From Daphnia carinata (Eukaryota; Arthropoda; Branchiopoda; Diplostraca; Daphniidae), in NCBI RefSeq assembly GCF_022539665.2, contig NC_081336.1:868001-932000 (forward strand): 64,000 bases of DNA, read 5' to 3'. The notes below the pieces were generated by a model. The model saw nothing but the letters and a program-made list of their open reading frames with translations. It did no database searches and was not told where the DNA came from. Made by a program: the position numbers and the translations under genes. Positions 26,968 to 38,853 of the stretch are shown here, one piece after another. Position 1 is the stretch's first letter; the number at the start of each line of letters is the position of its first letter.

Positions 26968-27782
26968 CCGCATAGTGGTTGGTCTTTGCCCTTGGAAGGT
27001 GATCGCACGCGAGCCAACCACAAGCCATCTTTTAGTCTCTGCTTACGCAATTCTTCTTTGTTTTTTTGCATAGCATTTATTGGAAACAGGCACTGGCTAG
27101 TACGTGGGGGAGTTTATTGGCCGTGTAACCTTGGTGCTACGCGAATTCGGGAACCTATACGGCATACTAAGGAGATTGAAAATCAGCAAATGCAATCTAT
27201 GCAGGTCGTTTGACTAGCTTAACTGACTTGCTGAGCGGAAATGTGTTCAAAAGCTTTGTATTGGTAAAAATACATTGATCGGCAAAGACTTTGCTGCACA
27301 AGTAATGTAAACATGTTACGCGAAGGACTGCCATATCCGTTTACTGTGGTCGTTGATAGCAAAAGACCTTTTTCTTAAATATGCAGATCTATGAGTGATC
27401 TGATGGATGCCTAATATTTTATTAAAAGTTGAACACGGACGATTGTATATGAAAATCACGAAAATTCTATTGTAGAACGTTTATATGAATCCATTCGCAT
27501 TAGATCAGCTCGAAGCAATTCCGAATTCAAAAGCCAATCGTAGCTTATTGTACAGTGCATCAAACAACGGACCGAGACAAAATAGACCCATACCAAGAAC
27601 TTTACGAACAACTTGACATACAACTGATTTTTCAAAGTATTTATTTCATTAAGACCAGAACAGCACCAATGTGTCAGTATAGATAAGGTTTTACACGATC
27701 TTTTAAACTGAGGATAGATTAAAATATACGTGGAAATCGTGTGTGCCCTTCACCACCAGTAAAAAAAGGGAATTCAATGTTA
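26968..27782. other. Intergenic, no gene recognised
   Basis: Spacer between array members with no exon seen. Confidence 0.5.
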
Positions 27783-29647
27783 TTATTGAAGTCTGAAATT
27801 GAGACAGAATCCACGGTTTCCATTGGCAGGAATGGAATTCAACGCAGCATCCGCTGTCGGGAAACTCAGCGTCTCGTCCCGGTTCGTGCGATACAACACT
27901 CTGAATGGCGTTGCAGTGGCTATGGAAAATAACAAAAAATCAAGATAACGATTTCATAAAAAAAGAATAAACTCGATGATTTACTGCAAACAGTTGTGGA
28001 TGCGTTGTTTCTAGGGAGAGCGTTCAGCCTCTCTCCGCAGTAACGATCAAAGGCCATATTCGCAACTGGTGCAGGATTGCCGATATTGAATCCGCCCGGA
28101 ATGACGATGAAGTCATTATTGCAATCGAGGGATCCCGATTGACTAACATCGGGCAATGGTGAAGTAACATTCACCGTGTTTACCAACGTCAACGAAGAGG
28201 ATGTGCTAAGGCTAAATGGCTTCTGCGTCGTGACCACCGTGCATGGCGTCAAGCACAATTGCCTCTGTAAATTAAATTAAATTTAAAGAATGTTCTGTTT
28301 TCTTTGGTTTTTGTATGCAAATGTTACAGGAGAATATGGCGCTGATCGGAAACAGATGCTGTAGTCTTGATTTGATAACTGTCGGGTGGCCGTACCGACC
28401 ACATCTCTCCAGTTGAACGTCTGAACGATTCCTGATCTGGTGGTGAAATATTGCAGGCAATCCGCTGGAGCTGCAAACCAAATGATATTTAAATGCCTCT
28501 GTTTGAATAGAAAATGAAAAAAGCAAATACCTAATCTAGGAGAACCGCAGGGGATCATGGAAATCAAAATGTTCCATGCGCGGGTCTCGATGTCAGACGA
28601 ACCAAAGTTAAATGTCAATTGCAAATCTGTTGGCGTCACATCCGATGGTGGCACATGCAAATACACTGAAACACAAGCCAAAATTTCAAATTTAAACCCA
28701 ACCAAAAAATAAAAAATTGTACGTACTGTGCTGGCCATCGTTAAATCCGCAAATATTCGGGACTGTGTTAGTGGCTCCGACCACTTCGAAGTAGTCCCCA
28801 CTGCAGACGGATTCCGAATCCGGCTGAGAGATTGTGAACACCAAGAAACTCAAACTGTTAAACACAATTTTTCTATTACTAATGTCTTTCACTTGTTTTC
28901 AATCGATGATGTACTCACCGTACTTGACACACAGGCACGGGAGGGAAGGGTAGTGGTGGGACTGGCGTGTTCCCAGGTCTCGAATCTAATTTCACGGTCA
29001 ACGTGCAGCTGGATGAAGCAGGGATAGGCCTCAACGACGATTGCCAGTAAGTGTTGTTGAGCGTGATCGCATCACTGTGACGCAAGTGTTTACCGTGACA
29101 GGTGTTCACCACGTCTTTTACCATCGAAAAAATATCGCATCAAAATTAAGAATAGAATGAAATTTAATAAGGTTTCAACTTACTGATGCAACAAACATTG
29201 CCGCCTAGACAGTCGCCACTGGCCCTGCCTCCCAATGCAGAGCAGGTGGCAGTATCGAAACAATTGCCCTTTTCTCCCGTGCACGACGACCGGCAGCTCT
29301 GCGTGAATCCTGGAGTGTGGCGAGAATAGACAGTGACAGCCTCCTCGCTGATTTCTATAGAAAATATTTTTTAAAATACATTTTTCCCCCTCATCAGTGT
29401 GTGAGATTCAAATTGAATTACGTGGAACTCGAAAACTCGGCTGATGGAGGGGCGCATAGCCAGGATAAGGAAAGCTCCACTGTTGCCATGGATAAGCAGC
29501 GAATTTATAAGGGGCCCGAAATGAATTATCTACGACTGGTCTAGCAATTTTAGGTTCCTCTTCGCCGGATTCATCTTCCCAAGCGCAGCTGGCTTGTCTA
29601 TGGAACATCAAAGTGGCAAAGAGAAACAAACAGCTTAATCGGGACAT
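27783..29647 (-). CDS. Secreted clip-like/CUB-CUB protein
   Basis: Eight-exon array member closest to the gene at 23.2 kb. The signal peptide is MSRLSCLFLFATLMFHRQASC. An acidic spacer and FAAYPWQQWSFPYPG follow. The knot runs from QSCRSSCTGEKGNC to GGNVCC. CUB1 has TLNNTYWQSSLRPI, a Pro-rich loop before VCQVR, LSFLVFTISQPDSESVC, NICGFNDGQH and AWNILISMIPC. CUB2 has ADCLQYFTTRSGIVQ, NQDYSICF, RQLCLTPC, DFIVIPGGFNIG and DRYCGERL, and the end is GNRGFCLNFRLQ. The loop before LDCNNDF is short (Val/Thr/Asn-rich), not alanine-rich. The paralogue similarity extends through introns only patchily, so exonic gene conversion is possible. Function unknown, predicted extracellular. Confidence 0.88.
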
Positions 29648-29736
29648 GATGAATGTATCAGTTCAATGGGGGAAAGATGCGACAGCTTGTTCAGTGACCA
29701 CTGCACAGTCTGAAACATCATCTGGAATAGCCGGTG

Positions 29737-29744
29737 TTTTTATA
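29737..29744 (-). promoter_or_regulatory. TATA box
   Basis: TATAAAAA about 90 bp before the ATG at 29647. Confidence 0.7.
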
Positions 29745-30869
29745 CTGTTGGCTAAACGTGTGCCCGGTAGTTGAAAGGTCGTTGCTTCTTTCACGCCCGG
29801 TGCGTTCTGGCTATTCCGCGTTTCTCTCATCCCAAACTTGGGGAAAACTGAAGTTTCTTGACCTTCACCTTGCAGTTTTAAGTATCAGTTTTCACTTCTA
29901 AAAGACAAAGCAGCACCGACTAAAGAAAAAAAAATTGCATAGCCTTGATGCACATCCACCTTATTTGCATCCAGCCCTGGTTCTCATCGCTGGCTGTTAC
30001 TGAGGGTCATGGAAAACAAATATATTCCTTCTAGTTAAATGCCTCCTGCGGCTGCCATTACCAGGTGATTCCTATTTCCCTTCTCCTTTTTACGGGCATG
30101 GCAACGTACATGAGAAAAGAGCCGTTTGTGCTGGGCAATAACAAATCAATGGCTGCCTCAACGTATATGACGCTGTTAGTTCCTATAGCGGCCGAATAAC
30201 AAACAGATGGCAAACGAAGCCGATAAATGGTAACCATCCAGCTCCATTCAAAAGGGTGTTGGCTGACGTCCAACATGTCTGCAATTTCAAATGCGTTCTA
30301 CGTGATCAACTATGCTTTAACTGGTGGGACCTCCCCCCAATAAAAAAACAGCGGGAGTTTCAAGAGTTCGTGATCACGCACACACGCAGCAAAGGATAGC
30401 ACATAGTCTATGAAATTCTGTCCGGGAATTTTATGGTACATTCTGTACATTGTGGCCTTTTTTTTTTTGTTTTAAGAAACATGTGTTCCAGTTCAGGTGA
30501 AAAGAAGCGTAGGTTGCCAACAGTACAACGAGACGAGGTTTGAATACGCAACGATACTTGTTTCCATGTACACAACTTTCGCATTATGTGCTACGAGGCG
30601 GCAGTGTTCAAGTAAAGCCATGTACGTGTCAATTGAAATTGATTGAGACGACGACGTGCCTCCAAAACATTATTGCTAATCAGGTAAAGTGATAAAATGA
30701 AAAAACATTTCGCAATTTGTTGCAGTTTCAAAGCTTTGAAAAAAAATCTATTTCTTTGGCAAGCATTGAATGTCAGTAGCAACTTGATAAACAAATGAAA
30801 TTTCCCCCTCCGTTTACCATCACCCTTTCATAACTAATCTAATCAAATAATTTTGCAGTCTTCCAGTGA
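29745..30869. other. Intergenic, no gene recognised
   Basis: Spacer. Near 29855-29880 a paired AGGTGAAGGTCAAG (minus strand) resembles nuclear-receptor half-sites upstream of the gene at 27.8 kb. No exon. Confidence 0.45.
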
Positions 30870-32757
30870 TCACTGTTGGAAGTTAAGGCAGAATCCGCGG
30901 TTTCCATTGCCAACCTGATCGGTACTTGGTGTCGTTGTTTCATCGCCATTCGTTTGATACGCGATTCGAAACGGAGTCGTCATAGCTAAAACACAAAAAA
31001 CGAATAAGAAAAAGAAAACACATAAGCAAGGTATTTAAAAGTGTAACAATAAATTTTAACAAAATCGAATTTACTGCAAACTGTGACCGATGCAGCGTTA
31101 TTAGGTCGAGGATTGAGCCTCTCTCCGCAGAAACGATCGAACGCCATGTTAGCGACAAGAAGGGTTGGACTTGCTGGATCGAATGCGCCCGGAATAACAA
31201 GGAAATCGTTGTTGCAATCGGTGGAAATTCCTTGGCTGACACCTATCTGTTTTGCGGGTGCATTGGCTATTGTGTTAGCCACGCTAACACCAAACGCTAG
31301 CTGATTAACGGTCACGCAAGGCGTGAAACATAACCGACCCTAACAAATTTGGAATCACGTTAAGGATGTGGCCTTTAGGAAGATAATGATTTAAACCAAC
31401 AGTGTTTGAAGATGTCCTCCGGAAACAGATGCTGTAATCTTGATTGGCCAGTTGACGAGTGCCCATTCCAGCAACATCTCGCCAGTTAAAAGAACTTACC
31501 CTTCCCGAACGGCTGGGGAAATACTGAAGACAATCAGGTGGGGCTAAAAAATGTTCAAATGTTAACAATTGTCAAGATATTCTATACAAATGAAAAGGAA
31601 AGTACCAAGGTAATTGGCTTCACAAGGCAACATGGAAATCATAATGTTCCATACGCGGGTAGCACCTGTAGCTCCGAAAGTGAAAGCCAATTCGAGATCG
31701 GTTGGACTAGTGGCAGACGATGGCACGTTCAGGTACACTAAGATTAAATGAAATCAGTTGAAAAAAGCTTATCATTCAATGAATTAGATTATAATTTACT
31801 GTGTTGTCCTTCGTTATCTCCGCAAAGGGTGGGCACTTTGTTGGTTTGCCCTCCGACATCGAAGAAATCTCCGTTTGTACACAAGGACTGGGCGTCTGGC
31901 TGGGCAATGGTAAATTGCACGAAATTCAACCTTTCAAAAATTCAATAAAATTAGAAAACAATTCAAGAATTTAATTAACAATTCTACTGACCGAACTTGA
32001 CAAATGGGCTTTGGCTGTTCAGTTAATTTCGTGTCTAATTTAATTGTTAAAGCGCAACTGGTTGTCGAGCTGCTGATGCCAGTTGTTGGTGATTGCCAGT
32101 AGGTGTTGTTGAGGCTGACAGTTCCACCGCAATTGGTAGCGATATCTTTAACACAATACTATATTAATATTCATAATAAAGAGCATTAAATTTCAGACTT
32201 ACTAATGCAGCAAACAGTGCCGAATGCGCAAGAACCGCTGGCCGTGCCACTGATTTGATTGCACGTTCCGCTAGTAGCACAAATGCCCATCACTCCGTTA
32301 GGGGACGAACAACTATCGTAAGGGAAAACCGCGGAACTGGAACTTTTACCGAACAATGACCTCGGATTAAAGATGAAAGGATTGGCGATGTTTCCGTTCC
32401 CGAACAATCGATTAGGAAACATGGATGGAATGCTAAACACAGCGCGATTCTCGATACGTTGATCGTCTCCAGATCCTCGATTTCCTGATTCAAAATAATG
32501 TTGGCTTACCTTTTCAAAAAATGATATTTAATTGTTTTACCTGCAGGAGAGCGGCCTTGTTGTTGGCTATTGTAGTAATAAGATAACCAAGGATTGGTAG
32601 TCAATTCTGTCGGTGTGACGTTGTTTATCATTGAAGAATCTTCACGAAAGACCGGCTGATCGATCGTGTTGTGTTTGCAAGCATTTCCAGCTTGAACGCA
32701 AGACGCAAGAAGAACGAACTTCACGATTCCAGCAAACATGGTTTTTTTTACGTTCAT
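30870..32757 (-). CDS. Secreted clip-like/CUB-CUB protein
   Basis: Eight-exon member of the second subgroup. The first ATG after the TATA box (32757) gives MNVKKTMFAGIVKFVLLASC; an internal Met at 32739 would also give a signal peptide. The leader lacks WQQW but has NPWLSYYYN. Exon 2 carries DSCSSPNGVMGICAT to GTVCC. CUB1 has SLNNTYWQSPTTG, LNFVQFTIAQPDAQSLC, TLCGDNEGQH and VWNIMISMLPC. CUB2 has PDCLQYFPSRSGRVS, SFNWRDVAGMGTRQLANQ, RLCFTPC, DFLVIPGAFD and DRFCGERL, and the end is GNRGFCLNFQQ. The donor after exon 6 is weak (GTTGGT or GTTTAA near 31400), so that junction is less certain than the rest. Function unknown, predicted extracellular. Confidence 0.83.
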
Positions 32758-32810
32758 GGTACTGCTGGAACAACTCGGATTGAACTGCCTTCCAACGTTA
32801 ACCCGCGTCC

Positions 32811-32818
32811 TTTTTATA
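32811..32818 (-). promoter_or_regulatory. TATA box
   Basis: TATAAAAA 54 bp before the ATG at 32757. Confidence 0.65.
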
Positions 32819-34071
32819 TCAGTCGGGATTTTCAAAAGACCTACGTTGAAATCTCAGCTGCCGTGGGCTGGGGGTTATTTGATACATTGTCGATAAGTAA
32901 GAGATTGTCTTGTTTTTTAGCAAAGAGGCGTCACTGCATATATTTTTATGACTGCATTAACATGCACGTAGCGGGTTGCAAATCGAATTTATTTCAGAAA
33001 TGCAGTCTATCGTGAAATTGTTATGCCAATGTGAATTTGCATACTAGCTACCAATTGCAGCCATAAATGTGACAAGCATTGGGCTTGTCCTTCTTCCGGC
33101 AAGTTCATCATTTCCATTTCTCAAAAGCCGAAATGTGAGTCATTGCTAAATAACTGTTTTGATATGGACTTCAATAAACTATGAGTTAAGAAATACGCCC
33201 CGGGAAGTCTATGACAGTCTTTCACGTCCTTTCAAGCCAGCCAAGAGGATCGGAATACAGTGGGCGAACTTCATTGTCACACAAACGTGATAATTTCATG
33301 TTTCAATGTGCGGAAATTTTGAATGAATTAAAGCCTTCAGCGTGTGGACGTTCTACTGTCGTGCGGAAGGGCAATCACCCGGTCAACTTTGCGTTCTTTC
33401 CCTTTGCAATCAGACCATAAATGGTCCTTACCAAAACAGTTAGTTGCCATAATATTTTATTGTACGTGCACGTATTTACTCAATGCACTTTCAGCAAGCT
33501 TCTTTACCAACATTTTTATTGAATGAATAAAATTTTATGTATTAGATTTTATGGTATTCGTTTGCCAATAAAGGTTTGAGCCAATGCCATTCTCTCAACT
33601 TCGATCTTTTTTTATTTTGATTATTTCTATCAGAAACCGAGAGTGAATCCAATACCAACCGGAGCCAGTGTTCCAGTAGCTCTGTATTAGAGAAGCTGAA
33701 AACTATTTATGTTTTCCTACCGGTGTCGTTAATGAGATTGGATACAACGCCGTTTTTCACGTTAGATTGTTATCTTCTGGATGTTGTACTGGTGCTGTTT
33801 TTATTGCTGTAAAAAACACGGGAACGTTTTAAACAGGCATTCGATAGGCACGTCCGTCCCTTTTTTTGTGCAAGATTTATTTTTATTTGTTGTTGTTCAT
33901 TTGCATTTATTCGTCGTTCTTTTATGCATGGATTTATGACAAATGTTGTTTTACTATTAGCTTGTTTATTATCAAATCACAATCCAAAACTTTCAAGAGC
34001 GAACCACTACCACCTGATACCTGACATCAACGTTCAAAAATCATAAACGAAACAAAAAAAAAAAAAGAGAA
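32819..34071. other. Intergenic, no firm gene
   Basis: Spacer. Near 33640-33690 a minus-strand frame after an AG reads ATGTLAPVGIGFTLGF-stop, perhaps the relic of a terminal exon, but upstream phases do not join. Confidence 0.4.
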
Positions 34072-35807
34072 TTATTGATTGCGGAAAGTGAGACAGAATC
34101 CAAGGTTTCCTCGGTCAACTACACCGGCCGTTTTGTCTTCCGTCTCGTCATCACTTGTGCGGTACAACAACCTAAACGGCGTAGCAGTAGCTATTTCAAA
34201 AAGCCATCATTCGATTACCACGTTACAAACACATGAAAGAACAATGACTCACTGCAAACTGACGTCAACGCAGTTACTTCCGCATTGGCGTTTAGGTTCT
34301 CTCCGCAGAAACGATCGAATGCCATGGTGTTCACGCTCGGCGGATTGCCAACATTAAAACCGCCTGGGATAACGAGATAATCCTTCTCGCAATTGATTGG
34401 CCGGAGTTGGCTGCTACCAGCAGGAGAAGCCACAGCGCCTGCAGTTCTTGACACGCTGATGCTGAACGCCAAAGAAGCGGACGTTACCGTGCACGGAGCT
34501 AAACACAAAGTCCTCTGTGCGAATTCCAAGAAGAATAAAATTTTATTGCAGTGGATAAAATTTAATTACTAGTTTACCCTAGAGCCCGGTATAGTTTTGA
34601 AACAGATGCTGTAATCTTGATTGGCTAATTGACGGGTGTCCGTTCCAGCTACATCTCTCCAGTTGAACGAACTGACAGTCCCCGAACGTCCGGTGAAATA
34701 TTGCAGACAGTCAAGTGGTGCTGTGCGCGATAAAATGTTAGATATGATGTAATTAGATTCATACATTTTTTCAGAATACTCTACCGAGATTAGGAGAGTC
34801 ACACGGAATCATGGAAATCAAGATGTTCCAGGCACGCACGGGATTCGAATCCGTCCCGAAGTTGAACGACAACTGTAGGTCAGTCGGAGAGGTGGCAGAT
34901 GATGGCACATTCAGATACACTGACATACAAAATTAGTTGATGATTTTAAAGATAAATGAATAAGAAATTATTACTGTGCTGTCCTCCATTATCTCCGCAA
35001 ATGGTGGGTATCTTATTAGAAGCTCCCACTACATCGAAAGCATCCGTATTACAAACGGATTCCGTATCCGGCTGAGCGATCGTGAACAGCACAAAGTTCA
35101 AGCTATTCGTAATAGCAATTAGAAATGACCCAGTAAAAAATGTAAAATCATTTAAACTAACCGAACTTGACAAACAGCTTTTCTCTGTTCAGATAATTTG
35201 GCGTCCAATTTCACAGTCAGAGCACAGCCGGTCGTCGAAGAACTGATCCCCATCGTCGGTGAAAGCCAATACGTGTTGTCCAGCGTGACGACCTTACGAT
35301 CCGCATCATCGCATGTGTTAGTGACGACATCTTTTTTTTAAATAAAAGATTGTTCCAGGTCAAATGAATTTAAAATGATATTGGGGGAAAGTCAAAAGTT
35401 ACTGATGCAACAAATGCGGCCTTCTGGACACGCTCCGCTTGCCCGGCCGCCGAGTCGGGTACAAGCCCCACTCTCAGCGCAGATACCAGTTTCTTTGTTA
35501 GGCGATGTGCAGCTTGTGAATGGGATAAATGCAGGAAAAGTCCTTGCAATTAAAGCTGCGAAACGGGAGTAAGATTTAAAATTTAATTATTTAAAGAATT
35601 TCAATTACCTGGTGAATGTTGGGGCAACATTGGCCCGTAAAAGTACTGAGGCCTCCACGGAGTCACAGGTAATCGAGGTGAGCTTTCACCGATGCCCGAT
35701 TCATGAGATTCGGATTCCATTGAATCTTCGACATCGTCTTCGTTAGCGCAACTCGATTGGATAAGCAAAATGACTAAGAAAAAGCTTGGCAAGTTAACAT
35801 TAAACAT
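34072..35807 (-). CDS. Secreted clip-like/CUB-CUB protein
   Basis: Eight exons. The signal peptide is MFNVNLPSFFLVILLIQSSC, followed by an acidic Ser/Glu spacer and RLPVTPWRPQYFYGP. The knot is TSCTSPNKETGICAES to GRICC. CUB1 has TLDNTYWLSPTMG, LNFVLFTIAQPDTESVC, TICGDNGGQH and AWNILISMIPC. CUB2 has LDCLQYFTGRSGTVS, DTRQLANQDYSICF, RTLCLAPC, DYLVIPGGFNVG and DRFCGENL, and the end is GNLGFCLTFRNQ. It groups with the next gene (36.5 kb), sharing the TNTCDD and LDNTYWLSPT features of CUB1. Only a weak CATAAAAA lies at the expected promoter position (about 35893-35900). Function unknown, predicted extracellular. Confidence 0.87.
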
Positions 35808-36463
35808 CTCGTGAGCTATCTAAAAGAGAGGTGATGTTCTATGTAGCAGTCCAGGTGACTGAATGAAGACAATCTTCTGATCATCAGGCTGTTTTTATGT
35901 AAGGCAAACGTAATGGTTCAGGGTAATTGAACTTTGTTTTCGTGTAAAGGTACACGTGTATGTCGTTTTTATGGCCATCACTTGTGTAAAACGATCTGCA
36001 GCGCAGGGGAAGTTTTCTTGAACTACGACGTGACCTTCACTCACGATGATTGTTTCTGCTACCGCGTGATTTTTTATGAGTTCCGTCGTGAAGTCAATGT
36101 ACTCTTTCCAAACATACTCAAATGATCCGAGGACTCATATTTATCATTCGCTCTTATTTGTTCTTGATCACAAGGAACTATAAAAATAAATTTGCATATC
36201 TCATCCAATATTCTTTAGTTTACGCATGTTATTCTGATTTGGCAACTAGTCCCAGTAAACAATAACTGCGTATGAAGATTATGTCGATTGGAGAAGAACA
36301 ACGTTTCATAATAAAAACTCCGGACACTGTCCGTTTTCAAACTCAAACTGTGATGCTCAGTTGTAAAGAAAAACCTTGTTTTATTTGAATCCCAGTCTAA
36401 ATTGAATACAGAAAACACCACTACAACTATAACAATGACAATAAGGCGATTGAATTGCGTGAA
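35808..36463. other. Intergenic
   Basis: Short spacer with the upstream region of the 34.1-kb gene. Near 35927-35937 a GAACTTTGTT (ACAAAGTTC on minus) resembles a DR1/HNF4-type site. No exon. Confidence 0.45.
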
Positions 36464-38209
36464 TTATTGATTTCGGAAAGTGAGACAGAATCCACGATTT
36501 CCATTGGTGCGTGAATCGGGAGTTGGCGTCGTCGTCGTCTCGTCGCCATTGGTGCGGAATAAAAGCCTAAATGGCGTCGCAGTGGCTGCTCATCAAAGCA
36601 AAATCATATCAAATAATAAATTGAATAAAAAAAGAATGAAAGGCAAACTCACTGCAAACAGTTGTAGATGCTACGTTGCCGGGCAAAGCGTTGAGCCTCT
36701 CTCCGCAATAGCGATCGTAAGCCATGTTATCGACGGACGGTGGCTTTGCACTATTGTACCCACCCGGAATGACCAGGTAATCGTTATTACAATTCAGAGG
36801 GGCGAGTTGGCTCTGGTTTGGTGTAGGCACAGCTGGTACCGGCACTCTGCCCGCCACTGCAATGGTAGACGCAACGCTGATGCTGAATGGCATTTGAGTT
36901 GATGTTACCGTACACGGCGTCAAGCATAAAGTCTTCTATAACAATGACAAACGAAATGATTGAAAACCCAACATTAGAAACGGATTTTAAAATGAATTAC
37001 TAATACCGTGAAACCGGGCATTGTTTTGAAACAGATGCTATAATCCTGATTGGCCAATTGTCGGGTACGCGTTCCTGCAACATCCCTCCAGTTAAACGAA
37101 CGCACTGTTCCCGTTCGTGCGGTGAAGTACTGCAGGCAGTCCAATGGCGCTATGAAAGCTGACATTGTAAATAATAATATTATAATTTTCTTCTAGTAAT
37201 ATTTCTTACCGAGATTCACCGAATCACAAGGTATCATGGAAATGAGAATGTTCCAAGCGCGGATAGAGTTCGAATTCGTTCCAAAATTGAATGACAACTG
37301 CAAGTCAGTTGGAGAGGTGTCTGAAGATGGCACATTAAGGTACACTGAAATACATCGCCAATGAAATAGAGTTTCAAACCAACATCAATAGTAAAAACGA
37401 ACTGTGTTGTCCCTCGTTGTCCCCGCAAATAGTCGGGATCTTGTTAGAGGCACCTGCCACATCGAATGTGTCCGTGTTGCAAACGGATTCTGCATTCGGT
37501 TGGGCGATGGTGAACAACACGAACGTCAAACTAAAAAACACGTGATTAATAAAAGATTTCAGTTATCATGTGGATCAGTTACACTTTACCGGACTTGACA
37601 GACGGCCTTTCCTTGCTCTGGTAAAGTGGCGTCCAGCTTGACGGTCAAACTGCAGCTGCTCGTAGTTGAACTAAGGCCAGTCGTAGGAGACAGCCAATAC
37701 GTGTTGTCCAGTGTAACCACCTGCCTGTCTTCATCATCGCAGGTGTTGGACACAACGTCTTTGAATTGAAACAGAATTTGATATAGTAGCAGGGTTTTCA
37801 TGTTAAGATGAATAACAACATAACTTACTGACACAACAAACACGGCCGAGGTCACAAGTGCCACTGGCCCGGCCACCACTTCGAATGCAAGCTCCGCTCT
37901 CTGCGCAAATGCCCATTTCCTTATTGGGAGTTGTACAGCTTGCAAAGGGAACGAACGCAGGGTTCGTCCTTGTACTCACAGCTGCAGTTGGTTTTTTTTT
38001 AAATTGAATTATTACGTAATCAAATAACTTAGATTAGCTATACCTGTTGGATACCTGACTGGCATTAGCGTGTAATAAGGATTAAACGGGAATCTAGGAG
38101 CTTCAGTGATCATTGAAGCCAAGTCTTCTCGCGAACTGTCATCACAAGTCTGGCCAGATTGGAAAGTGACTAAGAAAAGAGCAAAGAGGCTAAAGTATTT
38201 GTTAAACAT
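36464..38209 (-). CDS. Secreted clip-like/CUB-CUB protein
   Basis: Eight exons. The start MFNKYFSLFALFLVTFQSG was chosen because an upstream in-frame ATG lies too close to the TATA-like AATAAAAA (38273-38280). The leader has RFPFNPYYTLMPVRYP. The knot is ASCTTPNKEMGICAES to GRVCC. CUB1 has TLDNTYWLSPTTG, LTFVLFTIAQPNAESVC, TICGDNEGQH and AWNILISMIPC; its donor after GQH is the unusual GTTCGT. CUB2 has LDCLQYFTARTGTVR, RTRQLANQDYSICF, KTLCLTPC, DYLVIPGGYNS and DRYCGERL, and the end is GNRGFCLTFRNQ. It is the closest relative of the gene at 34.1 kb. Function unknown, predicted extracellular. Confidence 0.87.
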
Positions 38210-38853
38210 TTTGAAAGGTGAGTGCAAGAAGTTGTTGAAGGCGAATGAAGACGACATACAAACAACCATCCGTTTTTATTCAAACGAAAACAAAGTGTCG
38301 AAAAGGCCTTGAATTGCACCTTATTCAAGGGCAATCAATAAAAAAATATGATTTGGACTAAGAATATATTTATATGACTTGACTATCATTTTATTACTGT
38401 AAATGCGTGTGAAAATACGAAGGGGCAGTAGGGGAAGTCCACGTACGTGATTTCTTATTACAGTGTGAATAAACGTCAATAAAGACACATTGTAAATCCA
38501 AGGTCCAGACAGGTCATTGGGTACTTGTCATTGTTCTTCCTTGAATCAAATTCTCACAGTTTTGGTCGGTAAAACAACTGGTAGGACAAGATGATGGATC
38601 GTTGCTGCAACTCGTGTAAAACGATCTCCCGCAGGCAAAGTCAACTGTACCTTCAATGTCTACTGCGTACAACGTTTTCAAATCCCACACACCGTTTATT
38701 TAAAGCAAACAAAATCAATTTAAAATAGTAAAACAGTTCACCGTTTGCCCGAAAACTCAAATCAGAAAGCTACACAAATCCAAAGCCCAACCAGATAAAT
38801 AGTTCAAATCACGCAATACATTTGCATAAAAAGTGAAGGGCTCATCAGTGATC
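38210..38853. other. Intergenic
   Basis: Short spacer. ATTCAAGGGCAATC near 38325 resembles the TTCAAGGRC core found upstream of other array genes. No exon. Confidence 0.45.

Noticed and set aside
32739-32757. Alternative start at the internal Met of the 30.9-kb gene
   Set aside because: Kept as possible only. The first ATG downstream of the TATA box is the default, and both give a signal peptide.
33640-33760. Possible relic exon ending GIGFTLGF
   Set aside because: The two candidate segments do not join in phase and no start or family motif is seen.
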